A stretch of 64,000 bases of DNA from Roseovarius spongiae (GCF_003651245.1 NZ_RAPE01000005.1:62001-126000), one strand, 5' to 3'. Shown: positions 51,010-60,381, numbered from the stretch's first letter. Program-made: numbers and translations. Notes: generated by a model from the letters alone, not told the origin.

Positions 51010-52530
51010 TTACTTCAGACGCTGCCCGTTGGCGAGGATCTGGCCCTCTTCCGTGAATTCGATCTTCGATTTCAACGCGTCGTCGCCATCGCCCGGCACC
51101 GCGAAAAGACCCATCATCATCCGCGCGCCCATCGCCTGATCCTGGGGGACGAAGCCCATCTCGACCAGCTTGTCCAGAAGCGCGTTGGCCCCGGTCATGT
51201 TCAGGTTCACGGTTCCGACCGGCTTGGGCAGGCCGTCATAGCTTTCCGTGTCGGAGTTGTCGAAGGTCAGATCGCCGGCGCCGGTCAGTTCCGCGCCGAT
51301 CAGCCGCACGGTCAGATCGTTGAGCGTCATCGTTTCCAGCTCACCCGGCATCTCGCCGCTTTCCTCGGCCGCCTCGATCTGTTCGGGATCGAGCAGGTCG
51401 AGGAACAGCTTGGCCTGTCCCGCCAGGTCGAAGGCGACGGTCGCGGGATCGCGGGGCAGCTTGCCCGCCGGATCGAAGATCCCCCAGATCATGTCGCTCA
51501 TGGTGAAATCGCCAAGCACCAGCTTCAGCCCGAAATCCTGGCTCTCCTCGCTCTCGGCGACGGGCATCGTCAGGTTGAAAACCGCCTCTTTCATCGCCAT
51601 CGCCACCGGGAACGGAATATCTCCGCCCGCGAATTCGACGTTAAGCCCGTTCACCCCGACATTGTAGTCGAGCCCGTCGTCGGCCATCGAGAAGCCGAAC
51701 GCGCCGCCTTCGCTGCTGGTGGCGCCCTGCGTAGTCTTGCCGGCTTCGGTGATCGAGAACTGCGATTCACCGGGGCCGAATTCATAGCCGCCCTCCCCGG
51801 AGAACCCTGCGTCGATCGCTGCGCCCATTTCCTCGAAGTCCATCTCGGGCGGCACTGCGACGGTGGAGTTCATCGCGAGGCTGTCGGTGCGGCCGTTCGC
51901 GACGATCCGCGCCTCGGCGTCGTCCGGGTTCGTGATGTCGACGGAATAGGACACGGGCCCGGAGGTGATCCTCTGCACGATCTTGCGCAGGTTGCCCTGC
52001 GTCACCCGCGACTCCCCCTCGACATCCGTCATCTCGATCCTGGCCTCGCCGATGTCGATCGTCTGGCCCTCGGCCCCGACTCCGGTCAGCTCCATCGCCG
52101 CCGAGTCGGCGGAATATGTATAGACAATATCGTCGGCGTCCCCCGCCGCGACCATGTCCCAGCCGGACGTGACGTAGTCGAGCGTCACCTCGAACGGATC
52201 GGAGCCGGTCGCCGAGATGGACACCGGCAGCGGCGACGGAAACTGGATGGAAACGGCGCCGTCGCCGTTGTCGATGAAGGATATCTCGGACATGGCGATT
52301 TCGACCGTAATGTCGTCCTCGGGGACGGTCATGCTCATCACGATGTCCGACACGGTCAGCCCGTCGCCTCGCGCGCTCTCGGTCGCCGTGACGTCGTAAC
52401 CGAAGCCTTCCATGTAGGCTTCCCAATCGTCCCAGACCTGTTGCGCGCTGACATCGGCCAGGGCCGCGCTGCCGCTAATGGCGATTGCTGCCGCGGCGGC
52501 GAGACCGCCCGCATAGCTCAAGGTGTTCAT
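51010..52530 (-). CDS. DUF2125 domain-containing exported protein
   Basis: 506 residues from ATG 52530 with signal peptide YAGGLAAAAAIAISGSAALA cleaved before DVSAQQVW. Rich in beta-strand patterns and acidic; the recurring pattern of short domains (TLDYVTSGWDMVAAGDADDI; GFSMADDGLDYNVGVNG) matches DUF2125, found in alphaproteobacteria. Role unknown; predicted periplasmic or outer-membrane associated. A long open frame continues upstream but is antisense to the SDR gene. Stands alone, terminated downstream. Confidence 0.8.
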   Translation of the reverse strand: MNTLSYAGGLAAAAAIAISGSAALADVSAQQVWDDWEAYMEGFGYDVTATESARGDGLTVSDIVMSMTVPEDDITVEIAMSEISFIDNGDGAVSIQFPSPLPVSISATGSDPFEVTLDYVTSGWDMVAAGDADDIVYTYSADSAAMELTGVGAEGQTIDIGEARIEMTDVEGESRVTQGNLRKIVQRITSGPVSYSVDITNPDDAEARIVANGRTDSLAMNSTVAVPPEMDFEEMGAAIDAGFSGEGGYEFGPGESQFSITEAGKTTQGATSSEGGAFGFSMADDGLDYNVGVNGLNVEFAGGDIPFPVAMAMKEAVFNLTMPVAESEESQDFGLKLVLGDFTMSDMIWGIFDPAGKLPRDPATVAFDLAGQAKLFLDLLDPEQIEAAEESGEMPGELETMTLNDLTVRLIGAELTGAGDLTFDNSDTESYDGLPKPVGTVNLNMTGANALLDKLVEMGFVPQDQAMGARMMMGLFAVPGDGDDALKSKIEFTEEGQILANGQRLK

Positions 52531-52665
52531 GACAACCCTTTCGTTTGAATGTATCCGCGACAGCTTCTGTGGTTCTCGGGTTCGGGTCAAGTAGGGTTCT
52601 GGCTGGACCGGCGCGGCCCGCGGCGTTACCACCGGGGCGATGCAGACCCAATGGAAAGGCGCGAT

Positions 52666-53424
52666 ATGCAAGCGACGGACATGACCGGTAAAACGGTGCT
52701 CATCACCGGCGCGAGCCGTGGAATCGGGGCCGCGGCAGCGCGGGTTTTCGCCGATGCGGGCGCCTCTCTGCTGCTGGTGGCGCGCAGCGAAGCGTTGCTT
52801 GGGGAGCTCGCCGCGGAGCTCGGCCCCCGGACGCGGGCGCTGGCCTGCGACGTGGCGCGCTTCGATCACATGCAGCGCGCGGTCGACACCGCGCTGGAAG
52901 CGTTCGGCCGGCTCGACGTGCTGATAAACAACGCCGGGGTGATCGAGCCGATCGCGCCACTCGCCGAGTCCGATCCGGACGGCTGGGCGCGCGCCATCGA
53001 TATCAACCTCACCGGCGTCTATAATGGCATGCGCGCGGCGATCCCGGTCATGCAGCAGGCCGGCGGCGGCACGATCCTCAACGTGTCCTCGGGCGCGGCG
53101 CACAACCCGCTTGAAGGCTGGAGCCATTACTGCGCCTCCAAGGCGGGCGCCGCGATGCTGACGAAATGCGCCCACCACGAATGCGCGGCAGGCGGCCTGC
53201 GCGTCATGGGCCTGTCGCCCGGCACGGTCGCCACGCAGATGCAGCACGAGATCAAGTCCAGCGGCGTCAACCCGGTGAGCGCGCTCGACTGGTCCGATCA
53301 CGTTCCGCCTGAATGGCCCGCGCGCGCCCTGCTCTGGATGTGCTCGACCGACGCCGACGACCTCGCCGGCACGGAGATCTCGCTGCGCGACGCCGGGATC
53401 CGCGCGCGGATCGGCCTCGCATGA
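52666..53424 (+). CDS. SDR family oxidoreductase
   Basis: 252 residues from ATG 52666 (AAAGG ahead); ATG at 52651 is the alternative. TGASRGIG cofactor motif near 15-22, NNAG, NVSSGAAHN with the Ser, and intact YCASK. Unlike the SDR beside hemF, all catalytic residues are present. Coupled to an enoyl-CoA hydratase-type gene by ATGA overlap, which suggests a 3-hydroxyacyl or related oxidation step. Substrate unknown. Confidence 0.9.
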   Translation: MQATDMTGKTVLITGASRGIGAAAARVFADAGASLLLVARSEALLGELAAELGPRTRALACDVARFDHMQRAVDTALEAFGRLDVLINNAGVIEPIAPLAESDPDGWARAIDINLTGVYNGMRAAIPVMQQAGGGTILNVSSGAAHNPLEGWSHYCASKAGAAMLTKCAHHECAAGGLRVMGLSPGTVATQMQHEIKSSGVNPVSALDWSDHVPPEWPARALLWMCSTDADDLAGTEISLRDAGIRARIGLA

Positions 53425-54029
53425 TCGGCCTCGACAAGGAGGGCGGCGTCTGGACCGTGCGGATCGACCGCCGCGACAAGGCCAACGCGCTCACCGCCGA
53501 GATGCTGACGCGGCTGGCCGACATCGCCGAGGACGCGGCCGAGGCGCGGGTGCTGATCCTGACCGGGGCGGGCGAGGTGTTCAGCGCCGGCGCCGATCTC
53601 GACGCGGCGCGCGCGGGCCTCGCGACCAGCCCGGACTGGGAGCGCCTGTCAGGCGCCATCGCCGCGCTTCCGGGGCTGAGCATCGCCGCACTCAACGGCC
53701 CGGTGGCCGGCGGCGCGCTCGGCATGGTTCTGGCGTGCGATCTGCGCATCGCAACGTCCGAGACGCGGATTTTCTACCCCGTCATGAAGCTCGGCTTCCT
53801 GCCGCAACCGTCGGACCCGGCCCGCCTTGCCGCGCTGGTCGGCCCGGCCCGCGCCAAGCTGATCCTGATGGCCGGCCAGAAGATCGACGCACACACCGCC
53901 CGGGCATGGGGCCTCGTCAACGCGCTCTGCGCGCGCGATGCGCTCCTGCCCACGGCGCACGCGCTCGCCGCCGATACGCTTCAGGCGGCGCCCGACCACG
54001 CGACCGCGATAAAGTCCATGATTCCCTAA
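53421..54029 (+). CDS. Enoyl-CoA hydratase/isomerase family protein (short)
   Basis: 202 residues, about 50 fewer than usual. Crotonase landmarks are present: VLILTGAGEVFSAGADLDAA, IAALNGPVAGGALGMVLACD (oxyanion-hole region), FYPVMKLGFLPQ. The C-terminal helical part that normally makes trimer contacts is reduced: it ends HATAIKSMIP. No frameshift is apparent at the stop. Activity on an acyl-CoA is likely but not certain; the partner SDR is coupled. Confidence 0.85.
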   Translation: MIGLDKEGGVWTVRIDRRDKANALTAEMLTRLADIAEDAAEARVLILTGAGEVFSAGADLDAARAGLATSPDWERLSGAIAALPGLSIAALNGPVAGGALGMVLACDLRIATSETRIFYPVMKLGFLPQPSDPARLAALVGPARAKLILMAGQKIDAHTARAWGLVNALCARDALLPTAHALAADTLQAAPDHATAIKSMIP

Positions 54030-54097
54030 AGCTTTTCCCCGGTGGAAATGCCTCTCCCCCGGCTGCGTCGGACGTGCGCCGCCGGCTGCGGCGCGCC

Positions 54098-54119
54098 GGT
54101 CTGACCCTTGGGTCAGACC
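54098..54119. terminator. Inverted repeat between convergent genes
   Basis: GGTCTGACCC-TT-GGGTCAGACC, perfect 10-base arms. Lies between the rightward crotonase gene and leftward Trm112-like gene; no clear T run. Confidence 0.5.
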
Positions 54120-54155
54120 CGAAACAACCAGCGCGCCGCAAGGCGCTCATCCGGA

Positions 54156-54347
54156 TCAGTCCAGTTTACGCGCCTCGTCGGCGAGAAGCACCGGGATGCC
54201 GTTGCGGATGGGATAGGCAAGGCCCGTGGGGCGGCTCAGCAGTTCCTGCGCCTCGGCGTCATACTCAAGCCGCTGATGCGTTTCGGGGCATACCAGCGCC
54301 TCGAGCATGCGGCGGTCGAACGCCGGGGTTTGGGGGGTCTCGGTCAT
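54156..54347 (-). CDS. Trm112 family protein
   Basis: 63 residues with the Trm112/YcaR pattern: [39 protein letters not shown] (20), ending DEARKLD. The bacterial family has a short zinc-ribbon-like fold; here only one Cys remains. In eukaryotes and archaea Trm112 activates methyltransferases; the bacterial role is unclear. Overlaps the LON-domain gene by four bases. Confidence 0.9.
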   Translation of the reverse strand: MTETPQTPAFDRRMLEALVCPETHQRLEYDAEAQELLSRPTGLAYPIRNGIPVLLADEARKLD

Positions 54348-54991
54348 TGCATCGTCTCCTCTTCGCCACCGCCGCCGCGCAGAGCGTATTCGATCAGCGT
54401 CACCAGCGTCTCGCGGCGCGTGCTCAGCGACGGCGCCTCGAGCAGCGCCTGCTTGTCCTCGGGCTCGAACCCGAGCAGCATGGACAGCGAATTGATCAGC
54501 AACTCGTCATCGGCCTGTTCAAGGCTCTCCCAGTCCGTGTTCAGATCGCGCGCGGCGAAAAACTGGCGGAGGAGCGACATGAGCCGGGGCCGATCGAACC
54601 CGGGATCGTCCTCGTGCGGGCCGAGATCGCGTTCGAACCCGGTCCAGGAGACCTGCGCGCGGCGGTAGGGGGTGAAACCCTCGATTTCCTCGCCCAAGCG
54701 GAATCGCGATACGCCGGTCAGCGTTATCATGTACCGCCCGTCCTCGGTTTCGGAAAACTGCGTGACGCGGCCCATGCAGCCGATGGCGTGCAAACCGGCG
54801 CCGTCGCGTCCGGGCGTCACGTTCGGCTGGATCATACCGATCGCGCGTTCCGGCGTCTTGAGCGCATCCTCGAGCATCACGAGGTAGCGCGGCTCGAACA
54901 GGTGCAGCGGCAGGCAGGCGCGCGGCAGAAGCAACGCGCCTGGCAACGGAAAGATCGGTATGACCTCGGGAAGGTCGGGGCGTTTGCTCAT
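54344..54991 (-). CDS. LON peptidase substrate-binding domain protein
   Basis: 215 residues comprising only the Lon N-terminal domain: [55 protein letters not shown] (20). No ATPase or protease region follows. The role is unknown, possibly a protein-binding adaptor. Coupled to Trm112-like and preceded closely by the thioredoxin-TPR gene on the same strand. Confidence 0.92.
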   Translation of the reverse strand: MSKRPDLPEVIPIFPLPGALLLPRACLPLHLFEPRYLVMLEDALKTPERAIGMIQPNVTPGRDGAGLHAIGCMGRVTQFSETEDGRYMITLTGVSRFRLGEEIEGFTPYRRAQVSWTGFERDLGPHEDDPGFDRPRLMSLLRQFFAARDLNTDWESLEQADDELLINSLSMLLGFEPEDKQALLEAPSLSTRRETLVTLIEYALRGGGGEEETMQ

Positions 54992-55018
54992 GCTCCGTAA
55001 TTTAGCCCGCGCGCAGCG

Positions 55019-55939
55019 TCAGGCAAATATCATCGAGCTGAGTTTGCGCCGGCCGCTGAGCACGATCGGATCATTCGGTTTCAGCGCCTCGAAGATGGTG
55101 AAAAGCTGCTGCTTGGCCGCGCCGTCATTCCATTCGCGATCCCGGCGGAAGAGGTCGAGCAACTGATCCACCGCCTCCTGCGTCTGGCCATTGGCCTGCA
55201 ACGCCTGCGCCAGGTCGAACCGCGCCTGCAGATCGTCCGGGTTGGCGTCGACCGCCGCCTGGAGTTCGCCCACCGGGCCAACGCCCGCGGCCTGCCGCAG
55301 AAGCGCGAGTTGCGCGTGCGCCGCCTCGATCTCGGGGGCGGTGCTGATGTCGGCGGGCGCGCCGTTCAGGATCGCCTCGGCCTGATCGGTATCGTCGAGC
55401 GCCATGTAGGCGCGCGCCATGCCGGCATAGGCCCTCGCGCTGGTTGGATCCTCCTGCACGATGGCGGCGAAGGTTTCGGCGGCGTCGGAGGCCGCGCCCT
55501 GGTCGAGCATCTCCTCGGCCGCATCCAGCGCGTCGTCGAGCCCGCCGCCGCCCTCACCGGCCTGACCGCCCGCGGCAGCGACGACGCGGCCAACGAAGGC
55601 GTCGATTTCGGATTGCGGGACCGCGCCCTGGAAGCCGTCGACCGGCTGGCCCTGCCAGAAGGCGTAAACGGTCGGGATCGACTGCACCCGCAGTTGCCCG
55701 GCGATCATCTGGTTCTCGTCCACGTTGACCTTGGCCATGCGCACCGCGCCGTTGGCCTTGGTCACCGCCGCCTCGAGCGCGGGACCGAGCGTCTTGCAGG
55801 GACCGCACCAGGGGGCCCAGAAGTCGACGATCACCGGGACGGTTTGCGACATCTCGACGACCTCCGCCATGAAATCGGCCTCGGTGACGTCCTTGATCAG
55901 GTCCGTCGCAGGGGCGGCTGTTCCTCCAAGTTCAATCAT
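55019..55939 (-). CDS. Thioredoxin-TPR protein (CnoX/YbbN family)
   Basis: 306 residues. Thioredoxin domain about 20-125 with active site WAPWCGPCKTLGP (CGPC intact), then tetratricopeptide-like helices from about 140 (AAEMLDQGAASDAAETF-like; RAYAGMARAYMALDDTDQAE; ARFDLAQALQANGQTQEAVD). CnoX proteins are chaperedoxins linked to GroEL and DnaK. No signal peptide, so cytoplasmic. Intact CGPC suggests redox activity, which E. coli CnoX (SxxC) lacks. Confidence 0.92.
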   Translation of the reverse strand: MIELGGTAAPATDLIKDVTEADFMAEVVEMSQTVPVIVDFWAPWCGPCKTLGPALEAAVTKANGAVRMAKVNVDENQMIAGQLRVQSIPTVYAFWQGQPVDGFQGAVPQSEIDAFVGRVVAAAGGQAGEGGGGLDDALDAAEEMLDQGAASDAAETFAAIVQEDPTSARAYAGMARAYMALDDTDQAEAILNGAPADISTAPEIEAAHAQLALLRQAAGVGPVGELQAAVDANPDDLQARFDLAQALQANGQTQEAVDQLLDLFRRDREWNDGAAKQQLFTIFEALKPNDPIVLSGRRKLSSMIFA

Positions 55940-56033
55940 CTCTCAACATCCAATAAATGCGGTTTCGCGTGTCCCGTTTTACATGGCGCAGCGCGGCCCC
56001 CCTTGCAAGGGGGGGGCGCCGGGCGTCCCTGGG

Positions 56034-57521
56034 TCAGAGCGGGTCGAGGTAGCCGTCCCAGAGCGCGTTGCGGAAGACGAGATCGGGGTCGAGATCGCGC
56101 TTGGCCGCGGCGAAGGGGCGGGCGCGCGGGTAGGCGTCCGAGAACTGTCCGAGGCTCGCATGCGGGCGGTAGGGCAGGTAGTATGCGCCGCTCATTTCCA
56201 TCACGCGGTAGATCAGTTCACGCGTGAGGCGGGCCATGTCGGCCTCGGCCCGGCGGGTCATTTCCTGGCTGAAGGACAGGGCGAGGGCGATGCGGGGTTC
56301 GGGTGCGTAGGTCAGCCAGCTGTCGGAATCGCGCCCCACGTAGCGCAGGGTTGCGTCGAGGCAGGATTGATAGGAGGCCGGGATCACCTCCCGGCAGGCG
56401 GCGAGGAAATCGGCGAGGCGGTCGGGCGGGACGAAATATTCATGCCGGATGTCAGTGCGCATCGGATGGTCCCCGGGGCGCGCGGCGACGGGGGTGTCGA
56501 GCAGGCTGTTGCGCGTCACCCGGCCCGCGCCCAGCGCCGGGGCGAGGCCGGTTTCGGTCCACCAGCGAAACCGCTTCGCCCGCTCATTACCAAGCTGCGC
56601 GCGATAGACGCGACGGGCAAGACGCGCCTCGAGCCCCGGGGCGCGGATCGCGGGCAGGTCATCCTGGTCGCCGGAGGGGCGGTAAGTGACCATGAGGGCG
56701 TGATCGAAGAACGCGGCGCGATCCACGTTGAGGCGGCCATAGGCCATGCTGACGCCGTCATCGGCGATCGCCTGCAGGAAGCGCGGGCCGAATGCGGCGG
56801 CGGGCATTTCCTGATAGGCGGGTTTCAGGCGCTGGTTCGGGGCGATCTCGACCTCAAGCCGGGTGATCGCGCCGGTCAGGCCGTAGCCGCCAATCGTCAT
56901 GCCGAAGAGGTCGACGTTGTGCGCGCGCGAGCATGTGACCAGATCGCCGGAGGGCAGGATCATGTCGAAGGCGCGCACGGTCGCGCCCATCGGCCCCATC
57001 CGCACCGGCCACCCGTGGGCGTTGACGCTGAAACTCGCCGCGACGCCGAAATCGCTGTTGGACTGCATTACCTTGGGACCGTATCCCAGCGGGTCGAGTG
57101 CGGCGATCACCTGGCGCCAGCGGGCGCCGGCATGGACCTGCATGACGCCCGCTCCGGTGTCCGGTTCGATCCAGCCGTTGTCATAGGTGATTGCGTGCCC
57201 CTCGCGCGGGATCGCCTGCCCGCCCATCGAGTGCCGCGCGGCGCCGACATTGACGGGTCGGCCTTCGGCCCGGGCCTCCGTGATCTCGCGACGGAGCGCG
57301 GCGTGCAGCGCCTCCGTCGGGTCGTCGCGCAGCGTGACGTGGCGGAAGATCGGGGTCTCGGCAAGGCGGCTGGCGTCGTTCAGCGTGCGCTCGCCGCGCT
57401 TGGGCGCGAGCGAGGCGGTTCCCTCCATGTTCGGCAGTTTGTCCGCCCAGCGCCGCGTGGCCCATGCGCCGAGCCATGCCCCGGCCCCGAGGAGCGCCGC
57501 GCGTCTCGTGAGTTTGAGCAT
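56034..57521 (-). CDS. Tat-exported FAD-linked oxidase (D-arabinono-1,4-lactone oxidase type)
   Basis: 495 residues from ATG 57521 (GAGGGA ahead). N-terminus MLKLTRRAALLGAGAWLG is a twin-arginine-type signal. FAD-binding 4 domain about 70-240: VNVGAARHSMGGQAIPREGH (His of GAARHS is the usual site of covalent FAD), NSDFGVAASFSVNAHGWPV, MTIGGYGLTGAITRLEVEI; the ALO C-terminal domain follows (GAYYLPYRPHAS). Oxidises an aldonolactone or sugar alcohol outside the cytoplasm by inference. Lies next to xth, apparently not functionally linked. Confidence 0.82.
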   Translation of the reverse strand: MLKLTRRAALLGAGAWLGAWATRRWADKLPNMEGTASLAPKRGERTLNDASRLAETPIFRHVTLRDDPTEALHAALRREITEARAEGRPVNVGAARHSMGGQAIPREGHAITYDNGWIEPDTGAGVMQVHAGARWRQVIAALDPLGYGPKVMQSNSDFGVAASFSVNAHGWPVRMGPMGATVRAFDMILPSGDLVTCSRAHNVDLFGMTIGGYGLTGAITRLEVEIAPNQRLKPAYQEMPAAAFGPRFLQAIADDGVSMAYGRLNVDRAAFFDHALMVTYRPSGDQDDLPAIRAPGLEARLARRVYRAQLGNERAKRFRWWTETGLAPALGAGRVTRNSLLDTPVAARPGDHPMRTDIRHEYFVPPDRLADFLAACREVIPASYQSCLDATLRYVGRDSDSWLTYAPEPRIALALSFSQEMTRRAEADMARLTRELIYRVMEMSGAYYLPYRPHASLGQFSDAYPRARPFAAAKRDLDPDLVFRNALWDGYLDPL

Positions 57522-57644
57522 GGGCGATCCCTCTGCCATTCGCGGCCAATTTCGGAGATTTTCTCTGGAATGCAAAGGTCCCTGGCGCGCGACCGTGGCC
57601 GGGCAGCGAAAAAAGACCCCCGGACCCGGCCCGGCACGGCTGTT

Positions 57645-58433
57645 TCAGAGGTCGAACGTGGCGAAGACCGGGGCGTGGTCGGAGGGTTTCTCCCAGCCGC
57701 GCGCGGGGCGCAGGATGCGGCTGGAATGGGCGGCGGCGGCGATGTCGGGCGAGGCCCAGACGTGATCGAGCCGGCGCCCCTTGTCGGCGGCGTCCCAGTC
57801 GCGGGCGCGATAGGACCACCAGCTGTAGAGCTGCCCGTCGGGAATATCGGCGCGGGTCACGTCGGCCCAACCACCAGCGTCCATCACGTCGCCCAGCGCG
57901 TTCACCTCGACAGGGGTGTGGCTGACGACCTTCAGGAGCTGCTTGTGCGACCAGACGTCATCCTCGCGCGGGGCGATGTTGAGATCGCCGACAAGGATGG
58001 ATTTCTGCGGCTTGTCGCCGTGGAACCAGTCGCGCATCTCTGCGAGGTAGTCGAGCTTCTGGCCGAATTTCACGTTGACCTCGCGATCCGGGACGTCGCC
58101 GCCGGCGGGAACGTAGAAGTTATGGATCACGGTCCCGTTCTCCAGTCGCCCCGCGACGTGGCGGGCGTGGCCGAGCTGGGCGAAATCCTGATCCCCGATA
58201 TCCTCGATCGGCAGCTTGGAGAGGATCGCCACGCCGTTGTAGCCCTTCTGCCCGCGCGCGATCATGTGGGTATAGCCGAGGGCGGTGAAATCCTGCACCG
58301 GAATCTTGTCCACGGGGCTCTTGCATTCCTGGAGACAGAGGATGTCCGGGGCCTCCTCGCTCAGCAAGCGGCACACGAGAGGCGCGCGCAGGCGGACCGA
58401 ATTGATGTTCCAGGTGGCGAGGGTGAAGGACAT
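57645..58433 (-). CDS. xth: Exodeoxyribonuclease III
   Basis: AP endonuclease/3'-5' exonuclease for DNA repair. 262 residues from ATG 58433 (GGAG seven bases ahead; ATG 58448 is the alternative). MSFTLATWNINSVRLRAP, LCLQECKS with the metal Glu, GDLNIAPREDDVWSHK (Asp/Asn pair), RRLDHVWASPD and SDHAPVFATFDL with the catalytic Asp-His are all present. Confidence 0.96.
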   Translation of the reverse strand: MSFTLATWNINSVRLRAPLVCRLLSEEAPDILCLQECKSPVDKIPVQDFTALGYTHMIARGQKGYNGVAILSKLPIEDIGDQDFAQLGHARHVAGRLENGTVIHNFYVPAGGDVPDREVNVKFGQKLDYLAEMRDWFHGDKPQKSILVGDLNIAPREDDVWSHKQLLKVVSHTPVEVNALGDVMDAGGWADVTRADIPDGQLYSWWSYRARDWDAADKGRRLDHVWASPDIAAAAHSSRILRPARGWEKPSDHAPVFATFDL

Positions 58434-58515
58434 GGGCGGCTCCGGCATGTGGGGTCGGGCCTGACATAGCAGACGGGTTCGATGCGGACCAGCGGCGGGA
58501 AAGGTTAACGATCCG

Positions 58516-58578
58516 TTGACAGTGAGACCTATCAAGATATTGATTTTGCTTGATTTTATGATCTCTTTCCCGTATAGG
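58516..58578 (+). promoter_or_regulatory. Candidate promoter region of the GTA cluster
   Basis: Two sigma70-like pairs: TTGACA (58516-58521) with TATTGA 16 bases later, and TTGATT (58550-58555) with TATAGG (58573-58578) 17 bases later. The region is AT-rich beside GC-rich flanks and divergent to xth. By-eye match; known GTA promoters also need activator sites that I cannot identify. Confidence 0.45.
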
Positions 58579-58663
58579 TTGTGACATGCTGGACTCGAAG
58601 GGCACGCGGCCCCCGGGGATGCGGAGGGGCAACGCACCGCAACGGCATGAGGCAACGTCAAGC

Positions 58664-59008
58664 ATGAGCATGATAACCCCCGACGAGGGGCCTACGGACC
58701 TCGGCTTCGCGATCACGTCACTGAAGGAACAACTGGGTGACATGCGCGCGGAGCTCGAGGCGATACAGGCCGGGCTGAGAGCAGGCAAGCATGACCTGGC
58801 GGGCGCGAGCCGGATGAGAAGCGATATCCGGCAGTGGCTGAAACTCGCAATTGATGTGGAGATGGAAATTGAGAAACGCGAAAAGACGGACAAGGGAATC
58901 GTCAACGGATACGCGCTCGACCTCGACGCCGCGCGGACTTCGGTCGGGTGCCGCCTGGATCGCCTCCGAAGGGCCAGATGCCCAAAAGGATTTCCTCGAC
59001 AGCCTTGA
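58664..59008 (+). CDS. GTA g1, small terminase-like protein
   Basis: 114 residues from ATG 58664; ATG 58670 and 58586 are alternatives. Predominantly helical and charged: LGFAITSLKEQLGDMRAELE forms a coiled coil, RSDIRQWLKLAIDVEMEIEK and NGYALDLDAARTSVGCRLDR follow, in keeping with RcGTA gp1, which assists DNA packaging. First structural gene, overlapping or abutting the large terminase. Confidence 0.75.
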   Translation: MSMITPDEGPTDLGFAITSLKEQLGDMRAELEAIQAGLRAGKHDLAGASRMRSDIRQWLKLAIDVEMEIEKREKTDKGIVNGYALDLDAARTSVGCRLDRLRRARCPKGFPRQP

Positions 59009-59018
59009 GGATAGCGAC

Positions 59019-60281
59019 GTGCTGGCGCTTCCCTACCTGTTCGAGTTCTGGGCGCTCGATCACCAGTTGCCGCCCGAGGGCGACTGGCGGGCCTGGGTCA
59101 TCATGGGCGGGCGCGGCGCGGGCAAAACCCGCGCCGGGGCCGAATGGGTGCGCGCGCAGGTCGAGGGCGCGAAGCCCACGGATGCGGGGCGGCGCCGGCG
59201 GATCGCCCTGATCGGCGAAACGGTGGCGCAGGTGCGCGACGTAATGGTGTTCGGCGAGAGCGGCATCCTCGCCTGTTCGCCCCCAGATCGGCGGCCGGTC
59301 TGGGAGGCGACACGCCGCCGCCTGGTCTGGCCCAACGGGGCGGTCGCGCAGGTGTTTTCGGCGCATGACCCCGAGTCCCTGCGCGGGCCGCAGTTCGACG
59401 GGGCGTGGGTCGACGAGCTGGCCAAGTGGAAGAAGGCGCGCGAGACCTGGGATATGCTGCAATTCGGGCTGCGGCTGGGCGAGGCGCCGCAGGTCTGCGT
59501 CACCACGACGCCGCGCAACGTGGGCGTTTTGAAAGACATCCTGAGCGCCGACACCACCGTGGTGACCAGCGCGCCGACCGAGTCCAACCGCGCCTTCCTT
59601 GCCGACAGCTTCCTGCGCGAGGTGCAGGCGCGCTATGCCGGCACGCGGCTGGGGCGGCAGGAGTTGGAAGGCGTGCTGCTGGAGGATGTCGAAGGCGCGC
59701 TCTGGACGCAGGCCGCGCTCGGATCGGCGCGGGTCGAGGAGGCGCCCGAGATGGACCGGATCGTGGTCGCGCTCGACCCGCCGGTAAGCGGAAAGGCCAG
59801 TTCGGACGAATGCGGCATCATCGTCGTCGGCGCCTGCACGCAGGGACCGCCCGAGAACTGGCGGGCCTGCGTGCTGGCCGATGCGAGCGTGAGCGCGTCC
59901 GGCCCGACCGTTTGGGCGCGCGCGGCGGTGCGCGCGATGGAGGTCTGGGGGGCCGACCGGTTGGTCGCGGAGGTCAACCAGGGCGGTGATCTGGTGCGCG
60001 AGGTGCTGCGCCAGGTCGACCCGCTGGTTGCCGTGCGCGCGGTTCACGCCACGCGCGGCAAGGTCGCGCGGGCCGAGCCGGTGGCCGCGCTCTACGAGCA
60101 GGGGCGGGTGCGGCACATGCGGGGGTTGGGCGCGCTCGAGGACCAGATGTGCGCGATGACGACCCAAGGTTTCGAGGGCAAGGGCAGCCCGGACCGCGTC
60201 GATGCGCTGGTCTGGGCGCTGTTCGATCTGATGATCGAACCGGCGGGCAAGTGGCGGACGCCGAGGGTGCGCGCGGTCTGA
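59019..60281 (+). CDS. GTA g2, terminase large subunit
   Basis: Packages host DNA into GTA heads by ATP-driven translocation and cleavage. 420 residues from GTG 59019 (GAGG eight bases ahead). Walker A VIMGGRGAGKTRAGAEWV, Walker B FDGAWVDELAKW, RNase H-type nuclease half starting VVALDPPVSG and ending SPDRVDALVWALFDLM. About 25 family-like residues (AAWIASEGPDAQKDFLDSL) lie in frame ahead of the GTG without an obvious start codon, so the true start may be further upstream (ATG 58854). Confidence 0.92.
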   Translation: MLALPYLFEFWALDHQLPPEGDWRAWVIMGGRGAGKTRAGAEWVRAQVEGAKPTDAGRRRRIALIGETVAQVRDVMVFGESGILACSPPDRRPVWEATRRRLVWPNGAVAQVFSAHDPESLRGPQFDGAWVDELAKWKKARETWDMLQFGLRLGEAPQVCVTTTPRNVGVLKDILSADTTVVTSAPTESNRAFLADSFLREVQARYAGTRLGRQELEGVLLEDVEGALWTQAALGSARVEEAPEMDRIVVALDPPVSGKASSDECGIIVVGACTQGPPENWRACVLADASVSASGPTVWARAAVRAMEVWGADRLVAEVNQGGDLVREVLRQVDPLVAVRAVHATRGKVARAEPVAALYEQGRVRHMRGLGALEDQMCAMTTQGFEGKGSPDRVDALVWALFDLMIEPAGKWRTPRVRAV

Positions 60282-60381
60282 TTCAGTTTTCTTAAACCTT
60301 TCGGTGTCTGATGCACGCAACGGCAAGAAGGCCCGGTTCTGCGGGACGGGCGGCCAGCGGAACAACAAGGAGTGAGGCGCG

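Noticed and set aside
57595-57640. Run of six T after xth on the minus strand as a terminator
   Set aside because: The T run is present, but I could not find a convincing stem directly ahead of it.
55725-58469. 914-codon plus-strand open frame
   Set aside because: Antisense to the thioredoxin-TPR, FAD oxidase and xth genes; no recognisable domain.
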